Origin: Ichthyophis bannanicus
Taxonomy: Eukaryota; Chordata; Amphibia; Gymnophiona; Ichthyophiidae
DNA: 64,000 bases
Assembly (NCBI GenBank): GCA_033557465.1
Contig: CM066033.1
Coordinates: 14,757,080 to 14,821,079, forward strand
Direction of reading: 5' to 3'
Both the position numbers and the translations under genes were made by a program. The notes beneath the pieces were generated by a model. It was not told the origin of the DNA and did not search any database. It saw only the letters and a list, made by a program, of their open reading frames with translations. Shown here in pieces: positions 21,180-30,321 of the stretch (its first letter is position 1; each line of letters opens with the position of its first letter).

Positions 21180-24100
21180 CCGAGGAAGGCGGCTGCCTAC
21201 AAACACTACCCCCATTATCAGGCCCCTGCAGCTCCCCAACAGGGCCAGCAGGCCAAGGGACGGGGTAACGGGTCCCGTAGGCAGCAAGCCCCCAAGCCTG
21301 CACCACCAGCCCCTGCTCCGCAGGGTGGGGGTTTTTGACTCACTAAGCATAGCCTCTCCCCCCCCCGCTGGTTCCTCCCAGCACCGGAGGCCGGCTGGTT
21401 CACTTCGCCCACAGGTGGTCCAGCATCACCTCAGATGCCTGGGTGCTTCAGGTCGTGCGAGAAGGCTATCTTCTCCACTTCCACCAGGTCCCTCCCTCCT
21501 TTTTTCCGGGAGAACCTCCACGACCCCCTCTGCACAGGGAATTACTCCTTCAAGAGTTAGCGGGTCTTCTACAGGAACAGGCGGTGGAACCGGTGCCCCA
21601 CCACCTGAAAGGTCAAGGCTTTTACTCCAGGTATTTTCTGATACCAAAGAGAACAGGTGGCCTCAGACCCATCCTGGACCTGCGCAACCTCAACAAGTTC
21701 CTCGTGCGAGAGAAGTTCAAGATGCTTACCCTTGGAATCCTTCTGCCCTACCTCCAGCAGGGAGATTGGCTATGCTCCTTGGATCTAAAGGATGCCTACA
21801 CGCACATCCTCATCCACCCAAGCCACCGACAATACCTAAGGTTTGTGGTGGCAGGAAATCATTACCAGTACCGGGTACTGCCCTTTGGCCTGTCCTCCGC
21901 ACCGCGAGTCTTCACAAAATGTCTCGCGGTGGTGGCGGCCCATCTCCGGCTTCACGGCCTCTATGTCTTTCCGTACCTCGACGACTGGCTCATCAGAGCA
22001 GCGTCCGCTCTGGAGGTCACCAACGCCACGCGCCGCACGGTGACTCTTCTGCAGCACTTGGGCTTTGTTATAAACTTCGCAAAGTCCACTTTGCTCCCCT
22101 CACAGGATCTCGAGTTCATCGGCACAAGGCTGCACACTCCTCAGGCACGAGCGTACCTACCGCTCGACAGGGCTCTACGGCTCATAGACCTAGCCGACCG
22201 TTTTCGCAGCCAGCCCCTGCTCTCCGCCAGGCGCTTCCTGAGACTACTCGGCCATATGGCTTCCACCGTCCATGTGACCCCCAATGCCCGCCTGCATATG
22301 CGGCCTGCTCAATGGTGTCTCCGCCAGCAGTGGCGACAAGCCACAGGCGGCCTAGCAGACCTAGTGCGCGTCTCCGAGCCGCTGATCTCGTCTCTCCGGT
22401 GGTGGCTTCAGCAGCCGAACCTGATCTGCGGAATGCCTTTCCAGTCACCTCAGCCGGCCCGGGTGCTGACAACAGATGCATCCCTCCTGGGCTGGGGAGC
22501 GCACTGCCAAGGGGCACGCACTCAGGGCCTCTGGACCGCGTGGGAGTCTGCTCAGCAGATCAACTTCCTGGAGCTCAGGGCGATCCGCCTGGCTCTCAAG
22601 GCCTTCTCCCACCTGACTTCTCACCAGTCCGTCCTTGTCCAGACGGACAATCAAGTTGCCATGTTCTACGTGAACAAGCAGGGGGGCACGGGCTCCTTCC
22701 TCCTCTGCCGGGAGGCACAGAAGCTCTGCTCTTGGGCCGTCAGTCACGGCATTCTCCTCAAGGCAGTTTATCTCCCAGGCCAAGAGAATTACCTGGCGGA
22801 CAAACTCAGCAGGATCCTCCAGCCGCACGAGTGGCGTCTGGATCCCTTGGTAGTTCAGAAGCTCTTTCTAAAGTGGGGCCTCCCCACGATGGATCTCTTT
22901 GCCAGTCCTCACAACCGGCAACTTCCTCGCTTCTGCTCTCGTCAGCCACACCCCCTTCGGGTTGCGGCGGACACTTTTCTACTCTCATGGTCGGGGAGCC
23001 TTCTGTACGCTTTCCCTCCCATCCCGCTAGTCTCCCGGACTCTTTTCAAGGTTCTCCGAGACAAAGCCCTCATGATCCTGGTGGCCCCTCGCTGGCCCAG
23101 ACAGCCGTGGTTTCCGCTCCTGCTGCAATTAGCGGTGGAGGATCCATTCCCTCTGGGGTTACAACCAGATCTCCTCACTCAGGATCAGGGGTCTCTGCTA
23201 CACCCCAACCTCAGGTCTCTCAACCTCATGGCCTGGCTGCTGAGAGGGTAGTCCTCGCTCCCCTTCTCCTGCCGGCGGAGGTGGAGGAGGTCGTCCTAGC
23301 TTCGCGACGGCCTTCTACCCGCAAATGCTACGCCCTTAAATGGCGTCGCTTTTCCGTTTGGTGTACCCAACAGTCTCAGGATCCCTTCTCCTGCCCGGTG
23401 TCGGTGATCCTGCAGTACTTGCTATACCTCTCTAATCTGGGACTTAAGTCCAACTCCGTCAAAGTTCACCTCAGTGCTCTCTCAGCACATCATGTGCCGG
23501 TGGACGGCAGACCTCTTTCCAGCGACCCTCTTGTAGCGAGGTTTCTCCGAGGTCTTCTTCTACTTAAACCACCTCTGCGCCCGCCAGCGCCTGACTGGGA
23601 CCTGAATGTGGTTTTGCAGCGGATCACCTGTCCGCCTTTGGAACCTATGGCTACCTGTTCTCTCCGTTTTCTTTCTTGGAAAACACTGTTCTTGATAGCC
23701 CTCACTTCCGCTAGACGCGTAAGTGAATTGCAGGCCCTCGTGTCTGATCCCCCTTACACTCGGTTCTACAAAAATAGGGTAGTCCTACGGACTCACCCAA
23801 AATTTCTTCGAAAAGTGGTCTCCCCTTTTCATATCAATCAGGAGGTGGTACTTCCAACCTTCTTTCCCAGACCACACTCCAGCCGAGCTGAAATGGTCCT
23901 CCATACCCTGGACTGTAGAAGAGCTCTGAACTTCTACCTTGACCGTACGCGGGAGCACCGTAAAGCTGCTCAGCTTTTTGTATCTTTCGACCCCAATAAA
24001 TTGGGGCTCCCGGTCTCCAAGCGTACTCTGTCCATCTGGGTTGCGGACTGTATCACTTGGGCTTATGGGGCGGCCGGACTCTCCTTGGAAGGTCGAGTCA

Positions 24101-24288
24101 CGGCTCACTGCGTTCGGGCAAAGGCCACGTCAATGGCTTACCTCCGCTCTGTTCCGCTGGCAGACATCTGCCGGGCCGCTACTTGGTCTTCGAGCCAGAC
24201 TTTTGCGGTCCATTACTGTCTCGAGAGGGAGTCCCGCAGGGACAGTGCTTTCGGACAGGCAGTCCTCCGTAATCTCTTTGAGGTCTGA
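20848..24288 (+). CDS. DIRS C tyrosine recombinase frame (domain 23240-24288)
   Basis: The catalytic part starts near 23240 (SRRPSTRKCYALKWRRFSVW). It keeps the first arginine in ALTSARRVSELQAL (~23703-23740), the H-x-x-R of TAHCVRAKA (~24103), the W of RAATWSS and the nucleophile tyrosine in FAVHYCLE (~24214). It ends LRNLFEV. It would integrate circular cDNA without making a staggered-cut duplication. The same frame is open without a stop back to 20848 (1146 codons), overlapping gag and the whole RT-RNase H frame. The overlapped part is Pro/Ser/Arg-rich and probably not functional, although overlap of pol and recombinase frames is known in DIRS-1. Confidence 0.8.
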   Translation: MRRFLALSTGIRECSKFISRAAYDGFESVGSSGRSRHRCPPTGLASGHLTSSPGCRTSWSMSPAEAKTSLASPWLKRLHKLRRRLSPGLGFLGRPPPLPRKRRARERSPFNRGRRLPTNTTPIIRPLQLPNRASRPRDGVTGPVGSKPPSLHHQPLLRRVGVFDSLSIASPPPAGSSQHRRPAGSLRPQVVQHHLRCLGASGRARRLSSPLPPGPSLLFSGRTSTTPSAQGITPSRVSGSSTGTGGGTGAPPPERSRLLLQVFSDTKENRWPQTHPGPAQPQQVPRAREVQDAYPWNPSALPPAGRLAMLLGSKGCLHAHPHPPKPPTIPKVCGGRKSLPVPGTALWPVLRTASLHKMSRGGGGPSPASRPLCLSVPRRLAHQSSVRSGGHQRHAPHGDSSAALGLCYKLRKVHFAPLTGSRVHRHKAAHSSGTSVPTARQGSTAHRPSRPFSQPAPALRQALPETTRPYGFHRPCDPQCPPAYAACSMVSPPAVATSHRRPSRPSARLRAADLVSPVVASAAEPDLRNAFPVTSAGPGADNRCIPPGLGSALPRGTHSGPLDRVGVCSADQLPGAQGDPPGSQGLLPPDFSPVRPCPDGQSSCHVLREQAGGHGLLPPLPGGTEALLLGRQSRHSPQGSLSPRPRELPGGQTQQDPPAARVASGSLGSSEALSKVGPPHDGSLCQSSQPATSSLLLSSATPPSGCGGHFSTLMVGEPSVRFPSHPASLPDSFQGSPRQSPHDPGGPSLAQTAVVSAPAAISGGGSIPSGVTTRSPHSGSGVSATPQPQVSQPHGLAAERVVLAPLLLPAEVEEVVLASRRPSTRKCYALKWRRFSVWCTQQSQDPFSCPVSVILQYLLYLSNLGLKSNSVKVHLSALSAHHVPVDGRPLSSDPLVARFLRGLLLLKPPLRPPAPDWDLNVVLQRITCPPLEPMATCSLRFLSWKTLFLIALTSARRVSELQALVSDPPYTRFYKNRVVLRTHPKFLRKVVSPFHINQEVVLPTFFPRPHSSRAEMVLHTLDCRRALNFYLDRTREHRKAAQLFVSFDPNKLGLPVSKRTLSIWVADCITWAYGAAGLSLEGRVTAHCVRAKATSMAYLRSVPLADICRAATWSSSQTFAVHYCLERESRRDSAFGQAVLRNLFEV
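21443..23251 (+). CDS. DIRS C reverse transcriptase-RNase H (602 aa, intact)
   Basis: It makes DNA from the element's RNA. RT motifs: YFLIPKRTGGLRPILDLRNL (64-83), CSLDLKDAYTHILIHPS (111-127), LPFGLSSAPRVFTKC (146-160) and the catalytic YLDD (178-181). RNase H carries D345 (TTDAS), E377 (FLELRA), D402 (QTDNQ) and D453 (LADKLSR), all four acidic residues. Residues ~480-600 (MDLFASPHNRQLPRF, WSGSLLYAFPPIPL, ILVAPRWPRQPW) match the region after RNase H that has been described as methyltransferase-like in DIRS elements. The frame lies wholly within a longer open frame that ends as the recombinase. The true start may be upstream of the first ATG. Confidence 0.9.
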   Translation: MLQVVREGYLLHFHQVPPSFFPGEPPRPPLHRELLLQELAGLLQEQAVEPVPHHLKGQGFYSRYFLIPKRTGGLRPILDLRNLNKFLVREKFKMLTLGILLPYLQQGDWLCSLDLKDAYTHILIHPSHRQYLRFVVAGNHYQYRVLPFGLSSAPRVFTKCLAVVAAHLRLHGLYVFPYLDDWLIRAASALEVTNATRRTVTLLQHLGFVINFAKSTLLPSQDLEFIGTRLHTPQARAYLPLDRALRLIDLADRFRSQPLLSARRFLRLLGHMASTVHVTPNARLHMRPAQWCLRQQWRQATGGLADLVRVSEPLISSLRWWLQQPNLICGMPFQSPQPARVLTTDASLLGWGAHCQGARTQGLWTAWESAQQINFLELRAIRLALKAFSHLTSHQSVLVQTDNQVAMFYVNKQGGTGSFLLCREAQKLCSWAVSHGILLKAVYLPGQENYLADKLSRILQPHEWRLDPLVVQKLFLKWGLPTMDLFASPHNRQLPRFCSRQPHPLRVAADTFLLSWSGSLLYAFPPIPLVSRTLFKVLRDKALMILVAPRWPRQPWFPLLLQLAVEDPFPLGLQPDLLTQDQGSLLHPNLRSLNLMAWLLRG

Positions 24289-24424
24289 GCAACTCCTACC
24301 CTCCATCCAGGATGTGGGCTACCGGTGGGTAATAATTCAGCGAAGATTCTTTCCTTCTGTGCTGCTGAGCTAGAGGGAGCTCATTTTTGTGCTTAGGGTC
24401 TCCGGTAGCCTTGAGCTTGGGAGT

Positions 24425-24530
24425 CCCATAAGTGAGGACTGACTTCCTGCTTGGTCCTGGAGAAAGCGTAGTTACTCACCTGTAACAGGTGTTCTCCAGG
24501 AGCAGCAGGAATCAGTCCTCACAACCCTCC
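24425..24530. repeat. DIRS C internal complementary region
   Basis: It contains the complement of the left end (CATAAGTGAGGACTGACTTC to TTGGTCCTGG) joined to the complement of the right extension (GAAAGCGTAGTTACTCACC). Read inverted, it spells the right end joined to the left end through TTTC. This is the template that DIRS elements are thought to use to make circles. Confidence 0.85.
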
Positions 24531-24606
24531 CTCCTCCCCTTGGAGTTGCAATCGTCTGCTTTACTTTTTGCTAATTTTTATGCTGTCTTTTTTAGCTATG
24601 TCATCT

Positions 24607-24796
24607 GACTGGCTAAGATGGCACCCTTGGGCGGGAAGAGGACCGCGCATGCGCGCTGCAATTCCCAAAGGCTTTCTTTGAAAGCTGGGGAAAATTGCTC
24701 CGCGAGGGCTCCGTCGGCGCCGACGTCACCCATAAGTGAGGACTGATTCCTGCTGCTCCTGGAGAACACCTGTTACAGGTGAGTAACTACGCTTTC
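24607..24796. repeat. DIRS C right terminal inverted repeat
   Basis: It is the inverse of 20187-20344, plus a ~35-base extension (CACCTGTTACAGGTGAGTAA) that pairs with the internal complementary region. Confidence 0.9.
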
Positions 24797-25856
24797 AAGC
24801 TAGTCAGTTAGACACTGATAATGCTACCTTAAGAGGGTTGTCAAAACTTCCCTCTGTTCCAGCTGATAATGGATCTTCTAAAAAAACTTTATTCCTCTAG
24901 GGGGAAAAAGTTTTATCCATCTTCTTCCCCTCAGACAGATGTTTCCCAACAAGGTCAACATCCAACCAGGCTAAGACAACAGAAATCTCAATAGGTTCAG
25001 AAAACCCAGTAATTACAGGGTTTCTGATTTTTTTCTGTCAGTATGAGGTTTCAGAACCTGTAGATATGCCTTTTTATCAAAAGAGCCGTCTGGTTTAACT
25101 CTCATCTATGCTGAGACAACAATGAGTTGCCTCTAGGTATGACTCTCTTATTTAAGAGAACTTTACTTTGACAGCTCCAAGAGCTCTTGAGATATTTCAG
25201 GCCTACAGGTAATAAGTTTCTACTTCCCTATATATAAAAAAAAAAGGGGGAAGAACAACCACGAAACTTAACAAGGTGAGTGATAACTTTCACCTTTTTT
25301 GACAGTTACCTGTAACACCTTGACTGCAGAGGACCCATCTATAAGAACTTACTAAATTGTAAGTTTTTCAACTCTGTATTACTTTTTCCTTTTAGTTGGG
25401 ACATCAAGTCTCCAACTTGAATATTATTCAAGTGGAGAGCTTCTTCTGAAGTTGTAGGAATTCCTACTCCAGTAAATCTTGTCAATACAGAGTTTTTTCT
25501 TTTTGGGGTCTTTCTGCACTGGGGGTTTTTGCAGGACGCAATTCAGCATTCCGAAAGCCCCTAGCAGATTGTCCTCTATGCATTTGAGCAGAGTCAGCTC
25601 AAAAGGCGTCTAAACCCTCCATAATACAAATATGACTAACCCACCAAGTGGCTTAGATGAGCTTCTTTGAACAGATAGCTCACATGGGTTTCTGCCTTTT
25701 CGACACTGCTTGTGTTTTAGAGCTGACCTCTCAAATACTCCTTTATGACACCTCATCAGACAGGAATTTACTATCATCATTCCTACTTATGTCTATTGGT
25801 CCTTTTCTTAATCTCCATGGGACCTATTTTTTCTGCTGTCTTTATAACAGATGGCT
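24797..25856 (+). pseudogene. DIRS B gag end and RT region, decayed
   Basis: From 24797 the copy B gag frame continues (QLDTDNATLRGL, then a Lys/Ser/Gln-rich end) and stops near 24990. The following 850 bases hold no long frame. They lie where RT should be and end with ITDGSKTGF-like RNase H wording at 25840-25868. AT content is raised and an A-run lies at 25236-25246. Confidence 0.55.
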
Positions 25857-25923
25857 CCAAAACAGGTTTTAAGGAGCAAGAGACGAGGCGTAAAGGATGA
25901 TACAAACGTAGTTTATTGAACCA

Positions 25924-25965
25924 GACCCCAACGCGTTTCGGCGTAACCGCCTTCTTCAGGGGGTA
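25924..25965 (-). ncRNA. Hammerhead ribozyme-like motif, left arm
   Basis: On the minus strand the order is stem I half (ACCCC), CTGAAGA, an A, GGCG-GTTA-CGCC as stem II, GAAA, a minimal CGCG stem III, GTT as cleavage site, and GGGGT closing stem I. It fits a type I minimal hammerhead apart from one extra A before stem II. Confidence 0.5.
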
Positions 25966-26867
25966 TGCAGCTAAAAACATAAATAAAGTATAAAACAATC
26001 ATATATAAATACATATAACTAAAATGTTAAACAAAAAGCCCCAAGGGAAATAAAAACACAAAAATATATACTGCTGATAGATAATCATATAAAATCAAAT
26101 CGCTTATACAAAGAAGAAGAAGCGTAGGCACAGGAACAAAAGAGAACACATAGGTGGAAATATCTTGAAAATCAAATAACATCAAATAACATGATAACCA
26201 CACAAAAATGTAAATGTATGAAAGAAAAATGTGGTATAGTGAGACACATACATTAGGGAAAAAAAGAAGAAAGAAGAGGCATCAGCTTACATAAACTCAC
26301 ATAAAGGTGTACTCACGCCAAAAATTGTTACACACTGACCAACAAATGAAAGCGAAACTCGCAAATGTATGGTAATGTGAACTGTTTAGGCAATAATGCT
26401 TGCGTCCATGAAAAGCTAAAAGGAAAGAAAGTAAAAAACAATGTATCATTTAAATACAACAAGCACCGTGTGAAATTGAAACCAGGGAGAATGATGTATA
26501 TAATATATGCACATATTACTAGTGAGGCAGTGCTCCATAGAAACCGGTAAAGTTATTCTAACACCGAAGGCGACGGACATCTATTGCAAATCCAATCATG
26601 GATGTGGTACAGAATAACAGAAACAGTATGCTGACGTCCGTGAAAGGCTGAACGGGAAGGAAAGTTAAAAACAATGTGATCATTTAAATACAAACAACCA
26701 TGTGAGAATAGAAAAAGGGGAGAAAAATGTGGTACATACACAAATTACCCGTGAGGAAGTGCTATATAGTAACGGATGAAGTTATTCAAAACACGAAAAT
26801 CGACGGATATCTATTACAATCCAAAAACAAGTATAGGTAAGGTATAGACTAACATGTGAGGACAAAA

Positions 26868-27660
26868 ACAATATTTTCGTGTTTTGAATAACTCCATCCG
26901 TTATTACATAGCACTGCCTCACGGGTAATTTGTGTAGGCATTATATGTACATTATTCTCCCCCTTTTTACACAACATGTGTTTTGTTAGTTCTTCCCTCG
27001 TAACGATGTTTACATTTACAATAGGTTGTATTGCTTTGTTTGTATTCATTTCGTTTCACTTTTGTTTTCATTTTCTAGCCCGATTTTATTGTTTAGTATT
27101 GTTATATTGTGATACACATTAAAAAGTTTTTTGAGGCACATCGGTTTATTTAATAATTTTTCAATACTCATCCGGCTCCGCCTCTTTTAACCTCGCTGTG
27201 AATTTTGGATTGTAATAGATGTCCGTCGATTTTCGTGTTTTGAATAACTTCATCCGTTACTATATAGCACTTCCTCACGAGTAATTTGTGTATGTACCAC
27301 ATTTTTCTCCCCTTTTTCTATTCTCACATGGTTGTTTGTATTTAAATGATCACATTGTTTTTAACGTTCCTTCCCGTTCAGCTTTCACGGACGTCAGCAT
27401 ACTGTTTCTGTTATTCTATACCACATCCATGATTGTATTTGCAATAGATGTCCGTCGCCTTCAGTGTTAGAATAACTTTACCGGTTTCTATGGAGCACTG
27501 CCTCACTAGTAATATGTGCATATATTATATATACATCATTCTCCCTGGTTTCAATTTCACACGGTGCTTGTTGTATTTAAATGATACATTGCTTTTTACT
27601 TTCTTTCCTTTTAGCTTTTCATGGACGCAAGCATTATTGCCTAAACAGTTCACATTACCA
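26868..27660 (+). repeat. ~220-bp tandem monomers in fold-back
   Basis: Diverged repeats start at AATAGATGTCCGTCG near 27222 and 27443. A further partial copy lies near 26868-26990 (GTGTTTTGAATAACTCCATC). All contain the word CACTGCCTCAC or CACTTCCTCAC. The left arm carries the same units inverted. Confidence 0.65.
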
Positions 27661-28065
27661 TACATTTGCGAGTTTCGCTTTCATTTGTTGGTCAGTGTGT
27701 AACAATTTTTGGCGTGAGTACACCTTTATGTGAGTTTATGTAAGCTGATGCCTCTTCTTTCTTCTTTTTTCCCCTAATGTATGTGTCTCACTATACCACA
27801 TTTTTCTTTCATACATTTACATTTTTGTGTGGTTATCATGTTATTTGATGTTATTTGATTTTCAAGATATTTCCACCTATGTGTTCTCTTTTGTTCCTGT
27901 GCCTACGCTTCTTCTTCTTTGTATAAGCGATTTGATTTTATATGATTATCTATCAGCAGTATATATGTTTTGTGTTTTTATTTCCCTTGGGGCTTTTTGT
28001 TTAACATTTTAGTTATATTTATTTATATATGATTGTTTTATACTTTATTTATGTTTTTAGCTGCA

Positions 28066-28107
28066 TACCCCCTGAAGAAGGCAGTTACGCCGAAACGCGT
28101 TGGGGTC
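28066..28107 (+). ncRNA. Hammerhead ribozyme-like motif, right arm
   Basis: The same layout as the left motif: ACCCC, CTGAAGA (28072-28078), A, GGC stem paired with GCC, GAAA (28092-28095), CGCG, GTT, GGGGT. Stem II is weaker here because one G of GGCG is an A. Self-cleavage is plausible but unproven. Confidence 0.5.
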
Positions 28108-28221
28108 TGGTTCAATAAACTACGTTTGTATCATCCTTTACGCCTCGTCTCTTGCTCCTTTGTGCTCCCGCTGTACCTGCAAGAGCGCTGCTCTTCGTTG
28201 TGTTGGTCCAAAACAGGTTTT

Positions 28222-29750
28222 GAAATCCTCTGTTTAATTGATCATTGCAGGGGAAAAAAGCCTATTACTATTTTTGCCATTTTCACTTCTGTCCCAACAG
28301 AATTGATTGGGTTGCAGACTGGCTACTCAATAGCCAGGTCTCACCTAAGCAACCTATAACATGCTCTCTGCAACTGTGCAATGAAGCTCTGCAGCTATGG
28401 GCCTTTGTCAGAGAGCATCGTGGTCTACCCCTGGTAGCGAACGTCCAGGCGGTCAGACAACATTTGACTGGTAGGCTCTGCTCAGTCATGTCCCACATGG
28501 CTGTTTGTTCCCATTTACCATCTTCCTTAAACATTTGTCTTTAAGGAAAAGGAGCCAGAGCCTAGACGACTTCAAGTTAAGGAATAGCACCACTCCCTAG
28601 ATTCCATATCCTCAAGGGAACTTCCACTACAGGGATGCATTCCCAATCATTTCAGTTGATCCTTATCTACTGAAAATGTTTTTCTCAATATCTCTTGAAG
28701 TCTACGAGAAACAAAGAACGCATGATACTCATACTGCTCTCAGAGAGAGTCAGATAAGGGATTCCCTTCCATTGCGTTATTTCTTCCAGCTTCTATCCTG
28801 AAGTGATTAAAGGATCCAGATCCTTTATCTTAGGATTAAGGATCTCCTCTGCACTCCTTCAGGTAGGTTTCAGGGCCTAGTTATCTGAGGACTAGTCTTT
28901 TAAGACCTAGACCTCTTGTCAAGGGTACGAAGCACCTTACTGGTTTCCACGTAACCTTGCATAAGTTTCTTATACCTTGACTAATAAGTGATTCTCCCTA
29001 ACTATTTGTAAGAAGTTCTTGACCCTTCATGTTGTTAGATGAGTCTCCTTATACAATCTGACCCTGAAATATTGCTACTGTCCATATCAATGCTGTCAGC
29101 ATACCACAAGGTCATAAATGGACATTCAAATTATCTGGTAAGGTTAGGAAATTCTTTCTTTACCATAACCTTTTTTACTATCGGAATCAGGTTACCTTAT
29201 TTATATCTGAAGCTCTCCAAGTAAAGTTGTTAGCCTACGTGCTATCACTTACGCAACTTACATTACTGATCTTCAGAAATTGGGGGCTAAGTCGCCCAAC
29301 ATGGTCTCCTTGTCTGGATAATGGGGTTCTAGGAACCCATCTCCTTTTGCTGTAAGGGTTTTGGACCTTTTCATCCAGACTAGTCAGATTTGTCTTTTCT
29401 TTCCCAAGGCACCACCCTGCTCTAGGGACAGAAATATCTTAGACTTTAGCTTATAGAGAAGTTTATCTTCTCTCATCGGTCCCAACTTCTTATAAACTCC
29501 CCAGTGTCCCTGGGGTTACTTCTAGACAATGATATTTTCTTATCTTTGTCTATATTGCAAATTTCTATTCCCTTTACTCCTCACGGTAAGGGAATTCCAT
29601 ATGAGGACAATGTGATGGTTCTTTACAACAGACCCATATCCACTTTCCCCATATGTATAGATTTTTTGCAATCCTTGGATAACATCCCTTTTCAAGAATT
29701 GGAACTTTCTATCCTTACTAACGGTTAGCTCTACACAAGGACACTTTTCT
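28222..29750 (+). pseudogene. DIRS B RNase H and downstream, decayed
   Basis: Just after the fold-back the RNase H C-terminal part is readable: QLCNEALQLWAFVREH near 28370, equivalent to LCREAQKLCSWAVSH in copy C. From about 28560 to 29750 I cannot follow the recombinase by eye. Only short frames remain. The position matches the recombinase gene. Confidence 0.5.
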
Positions 29751-29887
29751 GCATTCCTTGTTTAGTTCAGCTGTTCCACAGCACATCACATTTACTCTGT
29801 TAGCTCAACTCCTGCCCTCCATCCCTTGGATGCCTGAGGTCCTCGGGAGGAAGCATGTCCCATCCATTACTTTTGCTACATGCTGTG

Positions 29888-30258
29888 CCTCTCCCAGGCA
29901 TCTCAGCTTGGGAGTCCCCATATGTGAAGACTCATTCCTGCTTGTTCCTGGAGATAGCACAGTTACTTACCTGTAACAGGTGATCTCTGGGAACAGCAGG
30001 AATAAGTCTTCACAACCCACCCACCTGCCCTAGGAGTTGCGCTCTCTCTCTCTCTTTCTCTCTTTCTAATTTGTTTACTTCCCTCCTTCGGTCTCAGCTA
30101 CAAACACAACTGATGTGAGGGAAGTATTTGGGCGGGCTTTCTTTTGAGACGCTGGGGAGCGTTCCTGTGCAGGCTCCGTCGGTACCGACGTACCCATATG
30201 TGAAGACTTATTCCTGCTGGTCCCAGAGATCACCTGTTACAGGTAAGTAACTGTGCTT
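29888..30258. repeat. DIRS B internal complementary region and right terminal repeat
   Basis: Bases 29888-30030 hold the complement of the left end (CATATGTGAAGACTCATTCC, TGCTTGTTCCTGGAGAT) and of the right extension (AGCACAGTTACTTACCTG). Bases 30110-30258 are the inverse of 18121-18290 plus that extension. A CT-run lies at 30045-30066. Confidence 0.8.
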
Positions 30259-30321
30259 TATCTGTGTCCCTCTCTATAGCCGTAAAATTAGTGATCTTAC
30301 TTTCACTTATATTCAATAGGT

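Larger units (their letters stand above)
20183..24796 (+). mobile_element. DIRS-type retrotransposon, copy C (best preserved)
   Basis: Terminal inverted repeats lie at 20187-20344 and 24607-24796, and an internal complementary region at 24425-24530. Inside are a shortened, frameshifted gag, an intact RT-RNase H frame and an intact tyrosine recombinase frame. The insertion point in copy B gag leaves TTTC at both edges (20183-20186 and 24793-24796). If the element and one TTTC are removed, the host frame continues. There is no longer duplication, as expected for recombinase-mediated integration. Confidence 0.9.
25857..28221. mobile_element. 2.3-kb fold-back, Penelope-like element derived
   Basis: CCAAAACAGGTTTT occurs at 25857-25870 and 28208-28221 as a 14-bp target-site duplication. 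Inside are two inverted arms of ~950 bp (25871 to ~26827 and ~27203 to ~28160), centred on ~27015, with a ~375-bp spacer. Both arms encode the same words (FLAAYPLKKAVTPKRVG) in opposite directions. The right side carries ~47 extra bases. Each arm has a hammerhead-like motif, a mark of Penelope-like retroelements, and the arms are built from ~220-bp monomers. No RT or GIY-YIG gene is present, so it is non-autonomous. It splits the RNase H region of DIRS B. Confidence 0.75.
18121..30258 (+). mobile_element. DIRS-type retrotransposon, copy B (host of two insertions)
   Basis: The left terminal repeat starts ATCTCCAGGAACAAGCAGG at 18121. Its inverse ends at about 30258. An internal complementary region at 29888-30030 combines the complement of both ends. 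Gag (18497-20182) is followed by insertion C (20183-24796), after which gag-like and pol-like sequence resumes with many stops. The RNase H region is split at 25857-28221 by a fold-back element. The remainder to 29750 is heavily decayed. Inserted DNA accounts for about 7 kb of the span. Confidence 0.85.
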
